Origin: Bacteroidales bacterium
GTDB lineage: Bacteria > Bacteroidota > Bacteroidia > Bacteroidales > UBA932
Assembly (NCBI GenBank): GCA_017383945.1
Contig: JAFNUQ010000093.1
Coordinates: 1-8,316 of the forward strand
Length of the DNA stretch: 8,316 bases
Direction of reading: 5' to 3'
Of the stretch, positions 1 through 6,189 are shown piece by piece; positions within the stretch are counted from its first letter, which is position 1; each line of letters begins with the position of its first letter. Position numbers and translations under genes: made by a program. The notes under the pieces are model-generated. The model had not been told where the DNA came from, did not search any database, and worked only from the letters and a program-made list of their open reading frames with translations.

Positions 1-22
1 GGAAGCATTAAATATATCAGGT

Positions 23-43
23 AAAAACTTTCTGTCTCAGAAA
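23..43 (-). terminator. Possible weak intrinsic terminator of pfp
   Basis: Read on the minus strand, directly after the pfp stop codon, there is a perfect 6-base inverted repeat TTTCTG / CAGAAA with an AGA loop, followed by G and five Ts. The T run lies only on the pfp side, so it would act on leftward transcription. The stem is short and AT-rich, so it may be weak, or the real terminator may lie beyond the left edge. Confidence 0.4.
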
Positions 44-44
44 A

Positions 45-1280
45 TTACCACTCCAAAATCTTATTGAAGTCATAGGCCTCAGGGTTCTCGATGCCGAGAG
101 CCTTTACAGCCTCATAGTCAGCCTCAGTTACATAGTGAGCGATGTACTTGTAGTAGTTCTGAGCTGTACCGCTGTTGATGTCCACAACTCTTGGTGGAAT
201 CTTGCCAGTCTCTGGATCCTGAAGGTCTGCAAGATAGAGTGGAGATACATTGCCAAATGAGTCAACGTATACCATACAACCTGTCTTACCCTCGCTGAAG
301 AGCTGGTATACACCCATTGCAAGCTCTGTACAGTATGTTACATCGTAGGCAACAGGATCCTGGCAACGCACGTCATAACCAATCTCTACAGGACGGCTCT
401 TAACCTTGAGACCAATCTTCTTGAACTCAGCCTCGAGGAGGTCATTGAAGAGGACAGCCTTAGAAACCTTACCAAGCTCTGGGTGGCCGTGATCATCATA
501 AGAGAAGTGCACGCCAGCAGCCTCCATCTCCTCAGCCTTGAACTCGTGGAAAAGACCCTCAGCAGCTACGATTGTACCATAGTTGATACCCATAACCTTT
601 CTCTTGAGGATAGCAGAGATAGAAAGCTTCACAACCTTATCAAGACAGATCTCAGTCTTGTTGAACATCTCAGGGATGATTGTCATCGGACAGTGAGTAG
701 CCTCACCGATACCGAGAGCGAGTGAACCGCAAGTACGACCCATAGCTGAAATCACGAGCCAGTTGCCTGAAGTGCGTGCATCCTCATATACGGTTCTTGC
801 AAGGTGAGCACCCTCATTCTTAGCTGAATTGTAGCCAAATGTAGGAGCGTTTGCAGGAAGCGGAAGGTCATTGTCAATTGTCTTAGGACAATGGATATTT
901 GCGATAGGATATCCCTTGGCTGCAAGGAACTTAGAGATGCGGTTTGCAGTTGAAGCAGTATCGTCACCACCGATAGTAACGAGGAGCTTGATATTATTAT
1001 CCTTGAAAAGATCAAGGTTAAAGTTATTCTCAAAATCTGCATCAGTTGGCTTAAAACGGCTCATCTCAAGATATGAACCGCCTCTGTTGAAATAACGGTC
1101 AGCGATTGCAAATGTAAGATCCTCTGTGCGTGCATTCTTGCTGAACAAGCCAGAATAACCACCATGAAGACCGATTACGCGATATCCTCTTGAAAGGAAA
1201 GTCTTAGCAACACTCATTGAAACTGAGTTCATACCTGGGGCTGGACCGCCACCACAAAGAATAATAACTGAATCTTTCAT
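45..1280 (-). CDS. pfp: Diphosphate-dependent 6-phosphofructokinase (PPi-PFK)
   Basis: A 411-residue cytoplasmic enzyme of the phosphofructokinase family, which phosphorylates fructose 6-phosphate to fructose 1,6-bisphosphate in glycolysis. The N-terminal glycine loop GGGPAPGMN is at residues 10-18. GGDDT is at 104-108 and PKTIDND at 132-138, with D136 the expected catalytic base; MGR is at 180-182. In ATP-dependent enzymes the second Asp of GGDD and the Lys of PKTIDND are both Gly. Asp107 and Lys133 here are the known signature of enzymes that use pyrophosphate, usually reversibly. The length fits the roughly 400-residue PPi-PFK type, not the 320-residue bacterial ATP enzyme. The ATG start at 1280 puts the glycine loop at the usual distance from the N-terminus. 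It is transcribed away from ligA from its own promoter. Phosphoryl donor is inferred from these two residues only; many databases would simply call it 6-phosphofructokinase. Confidence 0.93.
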   Translation of the reverse strand: MKDSVIILCGGGPAPGMNSVSMSVAKTFLSRGYRVIGLHGGYSGLFSKNARTEDLTFAIADRYFNRGGSYLEMSRFKPTDADFENNFNLDLFKDNNIKLLVTIGGDDTASTANRISKFLAAKGYPIANIHCPKTIDNDLPLPANAPTFGYNSAKNEGAHLARTVYEDARTSGNWLVISAMGRTCGSLALGIGEATHCPMTIIPEMFNKTEICLDKVVKLSISAILKRKVMGINYGTIVAAEGLFHEFKAEEMEAAGVHFSYDDHGHPELGKVSKAVLFNDLLEAEFKKIGLKVKSRPVEIGYDVRCQDPVAYDVTYCTELAMGVYQLFSEGKTGCMVYVDSFGNVSPLYLADLQDPETGKIPPRVVDINSGTAQNYYKYIAHYVTEADYEAVKALGIENPEAYDFNKILEW

Positions 1281-1302
1281 TGAAATCTAAAATTAAATCT
1301 TG

Positions 1303-1334
1303 CAAATTTACTCAAATTCCTAATAATAAACAAC
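1303..1334 (-). promoter_or_regulatory. Bacteroidota-type promoter for pfp
   Basis: On the minus strand the -7 element TAAATTTG (1310-1303) matches TAnnTTTG exactly. A -33 element GTTG (1334-1331; consensus TTTG) lies 20 bases upstream of it, within the usual 19-21 spacing. Transcription should start about 5-8 bases downstream, near 1295-1298, giving a leader of roughly 15-18 bases before the pfp ATG. No strong Shine-Dalgarno is visible in that leader, as is normal in this phylum. Confidence 0.7.
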
Positions 1335-1356
1335 ATCAATATTTAGCAATCAGCTA

Positions 1357-1387
1357 TTTAAAACTACGGATAAAAAGATTAAATTTG
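1357..1387 (+). promoter_or_regulatory. Bacteroidota-type promoter for ligA and downstream genes
   Basis: The -7 element TAAATTTG (1380-1387) matches TAnnTTTG exactly, and TTTA (1357-1360; consensus TTTG) lies 19 bases upstream. Only nine bases separate the -7 element from the ligA ATG at 1397, so the transcript would have a leader of a few bases or none. It sits back to back with the pfp promoter; the two -33 elements are 22 bases apart. The rest of the 1281-1396 gap is AT-rich and shows nothing else that can be supported. Confidence 0.65.
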
Positions 1388-1396
1388 TAGGTTATT

Positions 1397-3457
1397 ATGG
1401 AGGCAAAGCATCGCATAGAAGAGCTCAGAAAAACCATCACTGAGCACAACAGGCGCTATTATGTAGAAAATGCGCCATCTATCTCTGATTACGAATTCGA
1501 CCAGCTCCTCAAAGAGTTGGAAAAGCTCGAGTCAGAGCATCCCGAATATGCTTCTGCCGACTCCCCTACCCAGAGGGTTGGTTCCGACCTGGCCAAGCCA
1601 AGCCAGGAAAAGACAGGAGGATTTGTGCAGAAGACCCACCGCTACCCTATGCTCTCGCTCAGCAATACCTACTCCATCGCGGAGATTGAGGAGTTTGTGC
1701 AGAGAGCAGACAAGGCTCTAGGAGGAGAGAAATTCAGCTACAGCTGCGAACTCAAATTTGACGGAACCGCCATCTGCCTGCGCTACAAGGACGGCCGCCT
1801 GAGCGAAGCCATCACACGCGGCGACGGCACAAAGGGAGACGACATCACCCGCAACGCATTGCAGATCAGCAACATTCCGCACAAGTTGCACGGAGACTTC
1901 CCTAGCGAATTTGAAATCCGCGGCGAAGTAATGATGCCATACGACTCGTTTGAACGCCTCAACGCACAGAGATTGGAGAAGGGCGAAGCGCCATTTGCCA
2001 ATCCACGCAACGCTGCTTCCGGCTCCATCAAGCTCCTCACCGCTGAAGAGGTTAAGGAAAGAGGCCTGTTCTGCACCCTCTACCACATCCCGGCAGAGAG
2101 CATAGCATTCGCCTCGCACGAGGAGGCCCTTGACAAGGCTGCGAGCTGGGGCTTGCCTATCAGCGACAGCAGAAAGATCTGCGACGGCATCGAGGGCATC
2201 AAGCAATATATCGATTACTGGGACATTCACAGATCCGAGCTCCCATATGCCACCGACGGCGTGGTAATCAAGATCAACGAACTCTCGTCTCAGCGTTCTC
2301 TTGGATATACAGCCAAGTCCCCACGCTGGGCAGTAGCATACAAATTCAAGGCTGAACAAGCCAGCACCAAACTCCTGAGCATCGACTATCAGGTGGGCAG
2401 GACCGGAGCTGTAACTCCTGTCGCCAACCTTGAGAGCGTGTTACTCAGCGGCACGATAGTCAAGCGCGCTACCCTCAACAATGCCGAATTGATGGCAGAA
2501 ATGGACATCAGAGTGGGCGACTATGTGTTTGTGGAAAAAGGCGGAGAAATCATCCCTAAGATTACAGGCGTAGACTTTGATCAGAGAGCCCCGGGACTTG
2601 AAAAGCCCGTCTTCCCTGCCAATTGCCCTGATTGCGGCACAGCTCTTGTCAAAGCCGAAGGCGAAGCCAAATGGTTCTGTCCCAACGACAGCGGCTGCCC
2701 GATGCAGATAAAGGGTCGCATCCTGCACTTTGTCGGCAGAAAGGCAATGGACATCCTCTGCGGCGAAGCGGGCATAGATCAGTTCTATTCTGCAGGACTA
2801 GCATCCAGTCCGGCAGACCTCTACAGCATCAGCAAATTGCAGCTGGTTGCGCTTGAAGGCTGGAAGGAGAAGTCCGCACAGAATTTCCTGGATAGCCTCG
2901 AGAAAAGCAAGAGCGTGCCGTTTGAGCGCGTGCTCTTTGCACTCGGCATCAGATATGTCGGAGAGACCACAGCCAAAAGCATTGCCAAGCACTTCGGCGA
3001 CATCGAGCATATTGCTGCCGCATCAGTCGAAGAGCTGACGCAGATTGGCGACGTCGGAGCAGTAATTGCAGAGAGCGTCTACGCATATATGCATTCGCCT
3101 GTGGGCTTGGAACAGATCGAGCGCCTCAAGGCAGCGGGCCTGCAATTTGCAGCAGAAGCAGATCAAGGGCCGAAGTCCGATAGCCTGAGCGGCCTGAGCA
3201 TTGTGGTTTCCGGCAATTTCAGCATTCCTCGCGACAAGATAAAGGAAATGATTGCAGCTCACGGCGGAAAGGTCAGCTCATCAATCAGCAGCAAGACAAG
3301 CTTCCTGCTTGCAGGAGAGAAGAGCGGTCCGGAGAAGCTCAAAAAGTGCGAGCAGCTCGGCATCCGACTTGTTTCAGAGGCTGAATTTATGCAGATGATC
3401 CCTGGCGAGAAAGCAGTTAGAAAGGAAGAAATAATTGAAGAACTCACATTATTTTAA
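1397..3457 (+). CDS. ligA: NAD+-dependent DNA ligase LigA
   Basis: A 686-residue enzyme that seals nicks in duplex DNA during replication and repair, using NAD+ to form an enzyme-AMP intermediate. All family domains are present. The Ia domain spans roughly 1-65. The adenylation domain has catalytic Lys120 in ELKFDG, TRGDG at 140-144, EIRGE at 173-177, NPRNAASGS at 202-210 and VIKIN at 290-294. An OB fold follows around 320-400. The Cys4 zinc finger uses C410, C413, C428 and C434. Helix-hairpin-helix repeats lie around 445-590 and a C-terminal BRCT domain around 594-670. Length is normal. The ATG start places the Ia domain as in other LigA proteins. In Ia, the His and one Tyr that contact NMN in the E. 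coli enzyme appear as Tyr22 and Phe34, while Tyr21, Asp31 and Asp35 are kept. It heads the rightward cluster; its TAA overlaps the next ATG by one base, suggesting coupled translation. Confidence 0.98.
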   Translation: MEAKHRIEELRKTITEHNRRYYVENAPSISDYEFDQLLKELEKLESEHPEYASADSPTQRVGSDLAKPSQEKTGGFVQKTHRYPMLSLSNTYSIAEIEEFVQRADKALGGEKFSYSCELKFDGTAICLRYKDGRLSEAITRGDGTKGDDITRNALQISNIPHKLHGDFPSEFEIRGEVMMPYDSFERLNAQRLEKGEAPFANPRNAASGSIKLLTAEEVKERGLFCTLYHIPAESIAFASHEEALDKAASWGLPISDSRKICDGIEGIKQYIDYWDIHRSELPYATDGVVIKINELSSQRSLGYTAKSPRWAVAYKFKAEQASTKLLSIDYQVGRTGAVTPVANLESVLLSGTIVKRATLNNAELMAEMDIRVGDYVFVEKGGEIIPKITGVDFDQRAPGLEKPVFPANCPDCGTALVKAEGEAKWFCPNDSGCPMQIKGRILHFVGRKAMDILCGEAGIDQFYSAGLASSPADLYSISKLQLVALEGWKEKSAQNFLDSLEKSKSVPFERVLFALGIRYVGETTAKSIAKHFGDIEHIAAASVEELTQIGDVGAVIAESVYAYMHSPVGLEQIERLKAAGLQFAAEADQGPKSDSLSGLSIVVSGNFSIPRDKIKEMIAAHGGKVSSSISSKTSFLLAGEKSGPEKLKKCEQLGIRLVSEAEFMQMIPGEKAVRKEEIIEELTLF

Positions 3458-4392
3458 TGAAGATAGCAAGTAGCATAACAAAACTATTTACGGACAAGAT
3501 CTGGACCATTGACCTCGATCAATATTCCAAGGGATATGGCCGTATCGTACGTTTTGTCAAGCTGTTACGCATCACTATCGACAGTTTTGCACAGAACAGG
3601 ATGGGTTTTCAGTGCGTCGCTCTCAGCTACTTCATCACGCTCGCTTTAATCCCATTTATTGCATTTCTTTTTGCAGTGACCGATGGTCTAGGATTGTCGG
3701 CCTGGATTTATGATATGCTCCACGGAGTCTTCCCAAACAATCCTGAATTCATCAACACCGTGATGGACAGGGCGACCATAATCCTGGAAAGTGCAAAAGG
3801 TGGAGGCCTCGGACTCATCTCCGCGCTTACCTTCCTCTCTACAGTCTTCTGGATGATGTTCCAGGTAGAAAGGGTGTTCAATAACGTATGGGGCATCCGC
3901 AAGATCCCTCGCAAGCTGTACAAACGATTTGGATACTACCTGTTGATTCTGATTCTTCTGCCATTTATCATTGTCCTGTTTGGTGCCGGAATCACATATA
4001 GATCCAACATCACCAATCTCATCGGAATTGACCTTTCTGATGCTAGCCAGTTATCCAAGATAATCGGTTATGTGTCATTTTACGTCGTATCGGTTTTTAC
4101 CCTTTCCGCAATGTATACCTTTATCCCTGCGGCAAAGGTAAAATATAAATATGCGCTCAAGTCAGCAGCAGTTGCAGCATTGATATTTGTTGCTTTCCAG
4201 TACCTATATCTTGAAACTCAGGTATTTGTGGGCAGATTCAACAGCGTCTACGGAGTAATCGCCGCTATCCCGCTATTCTTGATCTGGTTGAACTACAGCT
4301 GGCAGATTATCATTTATGGAGCTCAATTGACCTACGGATACCATAACCTGGACCGTTATAATATCCCTGATTGGGAAAAGGAGGAGAAATAA
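3457..4392 (+). CDS. yihY: YihY/BrkB-family inner-membrane protein
   Basis: A 311-residue integral membrane protein of the YihY/BrkB family. Members were once annotated as 'ribonuclease BN', which is now regarded as wrong; the biochemical role is unknown. A cytoplasmic N-terminal stretch of about 50 residues is followed by about six hydrophobic segments near 52-75, 117-138, 159-179, 203-223, 233-255 and 265-290. Family hallmarks are ALSYFITLALIPF in the first segment and the VYGVIAAIPLFLIWLNYSW stretch followed by IIIYGAQL near the C-terminus. The tail after about 295 is short and charged, ending DWEKEEK. The ATG at 3457 shares its A with the ligA stop codon, and its own TAA shares its last A with the rsh ATG. 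This makes it the middle member of two TAATG junctions. Its last codons (GAA AAG GAG GAG) also form the ribosome-binding site of rsh. Confidence 0.93.
   Translation: MKIASSITKLFTDKIWTIDLDQYSKGYGRIVRFVKLLRITIDSFAQNRMGFQCVALSYFITLALIPFIAFLFAVTDGLGLSAWIYDMLHGVFPNNPEFINTVMDRATIILESAKGGGLGLISALTFLSTVFWMMFQVERVFNNVWGIRKIPRKLYKRFGYYLLILILLPFIIVLFGAGITYRSNITNLIGIDLSDASQLSKIIGYVSFYVVSVFTLSAMYTFIPAAKVKYKYALKSAAVAALIFVAFQYLYLETQVFVGRFNSVYGVIAAIPLFLIWLNYSWQIIIYGAQLTYGYHNLDRYNIPDWEKEEK
4380..4386 (+). promoter_or_regulatory. Strong Shine-Dalgarno site deciding the rsh start
   Basis: GGAGGAG, preceded by AAA, ends five bases before the ATG at 4392 and closely matches the anti-Shine-Dalgarno of 16S rRNA. 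A TTG at 4371 is in frame seven codons earlier and would add seven residues, but it has no such site of its own and would place the purine-rich run inside the gene. The ATG at 4392 is therefore the preferred start. The motif lies within the last codons of the upstream yihY. Confidence 0.7.
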
Positions 4393-6185
4393 TGAGTTTT
4401 TCTAAGTTCACAGAAGCAGAAGGACAGCTTATCAGAGAAAAGTTTGCCGAGTTGATGGCGATAGCGGAGCCTCGTTGTCGTAACGAATATGAAGTCGACA
4501 CGATAAAGAAAGCTTTTGAGTTTGCCAATGAAGCTCATAAAGATATACGCAGAAGCTCCGGGGAGCCATATATCCTACACCCGATCGAAGTTGCAAAGAT
4601 TGTTATCAAAAACATAGGACTGGGATACAAATCCATCTGCACAGGACTCCTGCACGATGTGTGCGAAGACACTGAATATACTACAGAAGATGTGTCAAGC
4701 CTTTTCGGAGAGAAGATTGCATCCTTTGTGGACGGAATGAACAGGATCAAGACTGTGCTTGACAACGAAGACCGCAAGGGTTATACTGAAAGCCAAGCCG
4801 GAGTAGAAGCAGAAAACATCAAACGCATCCTGCTTACCCTCAACAACGACTCAAGAATCGTACTCATCAAGCTAGCAGACCGTCTTCATAATTGCAGGAC
4901 CATAGAGACCCTGCCGGGACACAAGAAGGACAAGGTCCTGACAGAAACGATGAACATCTTCATCCCGCTCGCTCATAGACTTGGTCTGTATGAAATGAAA
5001 TCCGAGATGGAGAACATCTGGCTGAAGTACAAGAAGCCGGAGGACTGGGCCGAAATCACCGAGCGCATTAAAGGCAATGTAGCTCAGAGACAGGCAGATA
5101 TAGATAACTTCATCGAGCCGATCAGCACTGAGCTCAACAAAGCAGGATTTAAATTCAGCATAAAGAAGCGCATAAAGACTCCATACTCAATCTGGTATAA
5201 GATGCGCACCAAGAATGTACCGTTTGACCAGATATATGACCTCTATGCTGTCCGAATCGTATTTGAGCCCAAGGAGGACAACATCGCGCAGGAGAGGCAG
5301 AACGCCTACATGATCCTTGCGATGCTCCTATCGCTCTACAGAGACAACTACAGCCGACGCAGAGACTGGATCTCAAACCCTAAGAGTACCGGTTACGAGG
5401 CGCTCCACTGCACCCTGATGAGTCAGGCAGGCGTGTGGATTGAGGTACAGATTCGCTCAAAGCGAATGGATGAAATCGCAGAAAAGGGCATCGCAGCACA
5501 CTGGTCATACAAGCAGAACGGATACAGTGCCGAGAAGAATTCGGAGATGGACAGATGGCTCGAGCAGGTTCAGGACATCCTGCTGAGCAAAGACGTCAGC
5601 TCGCTCGAGTTGCTGGATATGCTGCAAAGCTCAGAGATTGTCGTATTCACGCCTAAAGGCGAGCAGAAGACCATCATCAGCAAAGCAACAGCACTTGATT
5701 TTGCCTACCAGATACACACAGATATAGGTCATAGCGCTATTGCCGCCAAGGTCAACATGAAGCTTGTGCCGCTATCTCACCAGCTCAAGTCAGGAGATCA
5801 GGTAGAGATAATCACAGCCACCAATGCCAAGCCGAAGGCCGAATGGATGGACTTCCTGCAGACACGTCAGGCAAAGATCAAGCTAAGCGAATATTTCAAA
5901 GGGGAGAAATCCGAGCGCATCAAATATAGCGACGAAGACGCGCACGCCTTCCCTATTCGCCTAGCGCTCAAGGGCGTAGACAGGATGGGACTACTCAATG
6001 ACATCACGTCATATCTGTCTCACACTATGAATATCAATATACGCAAGCTCACTCTATCCACAAATAAAGCTATCTTTGAAGGATTTATTGAGTTTGATAT
6101 GAAAGACAGGAAAAACCTGACACACATACTCAACGGACTTAGAAATATCAACGGCATCCAAGATGTCGAGAGAACAGATATATAA
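4392..6185 (+). CDS. rsh: RelA/SpoT homologue, probably bifunctional (p)ppGpp synthetase/hydrolase, lacking the cysteine domain
   Basis: A 597-residue stringent-response enzyme that makes ppGpp/pppGpp from GTP or GDP plus ATP, and hydrolyses it. The HD hydrolase domain (about 38-195) keeps its expected residues: R54, H63, HD at 88-89, ED at 92-93, D163 and N167. The synthetase domain (about 255-375) has catalytic D283 in IYDLYAVR, GYEALH at 334-339 and E351 in EVQIR. The charged RXKD-type motif of bifunctional enzymes reads RRRD (322-325), not the acidic EXDD of RelA. A TGS domain (about 413-475) includes H442, and an ACT domain lies at about 520-597. Long RSH proteins run to about 700-750 residues; here only about 45 residues separate TGS from ACT, so most of the helical region and the conserved-cysteine/zinc-finger domain are absent. 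The reading frame is intact. Both activities are predicted, but ribosome-linked control may differ. It overlaps yihY by one base and ends four bases before the next gene. Confidence 0.93.
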   Translation: MSFSKFTEAEGQLIREKFAELMAIAEPRCRNEYEVDTIKKAFEFANEAHKDIRRSSGEPYILHPIEVAKIVIKNIGLGYKSICTGLLHDVCEDTEYTTEDVSSLFGEKIASFVDGMNRIKTVLDNEDRKGYTESQAGVEAENIKRILLTLNNDSRIVLIKLADRLHNCRTIETLPGHKKDKVLTETMNIFIPLAHRLGLYEMKSEMENIWLKYKKPEDWAEITERIKGNVAQRQADIDNFIEPISTELNKAGFKFSIKKRIKTPYSIWYKMRTKNVPFDQIYDLYAVRIVFEPKEDNIAQERQNAYMILAMLLSLYRDNYSRRRDWISNPKSTGYEALHCTLMSQAGVWIEVQIRSKRMDEIAEKGIAAHWSYKQNGYSAEKNSEMDRWLEQVQDILLSKDVSSLELLDMLQSSEIVVFTPKGEQKTIISKATALDFAYQIHTDIGHSAIAAKVNMKLVPLSHQLKSGDQVEIITATNAKPKAEWMDFLQTRQAKIKLSEYFKGEKSERIKYSDEDAHAFPIRLALKGVDRMGLLNDITSYLSHTMNINIRKLTLSTNKAIFEGFIEFDMKDRKNLTHILNGLRNINGIQDVERTDI

Positions 6186-6189
6186 AGAT

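Noticed and set aside
1344..1356. TAGC-N5-GCTA palindrome between the two divergent promoters, a possible operator
   Set aside because: The arms are only four bases and the symmetry breaks at the next position, so it is within chance for AT-rich DNA.
1718..2359. A 213-codon open frame on the minus strand inside ligA
   Set aside because: It lies wholly opposite a well-supported ligA, its predicted protein matches no recognised family, and it is best explained as a shadow of ligA codon use.
4371..4391. An earlier TTG start for the RelA/SpoT gene
   Set aside because: It would overlap yihY by 22 bases, use a rare start codon and put the strong Shine-Dalgarno inside the gene; the ATG at 4392 fits far better.
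5880..5940. A frameshift or decay explaining the missing middle of RSH
   Set aside because: The frame runs without a stop from HD to ACT and the ACT is in the same frame as TGS, so the short form appears genuine.
6071..6078. TATCTTTG, a perfect -7 match inside the end of rsh that might drive the lipoprotein gene
   Set aside because: No TTTG-like -33 element occurs 19-21 bases upstream, and such 8-mers arise by chance in coding DNA; TATGTTTG at 6567-6574 was dismissed likewise.
6163..6189. An earlier ATG for the lipoprotein gene
   Set aside because: It overlaps the end of rsh and puts MSREQIYKD, including acidic residues, before the signal peptide; the ATG at 6190 gives a typical MRR start.
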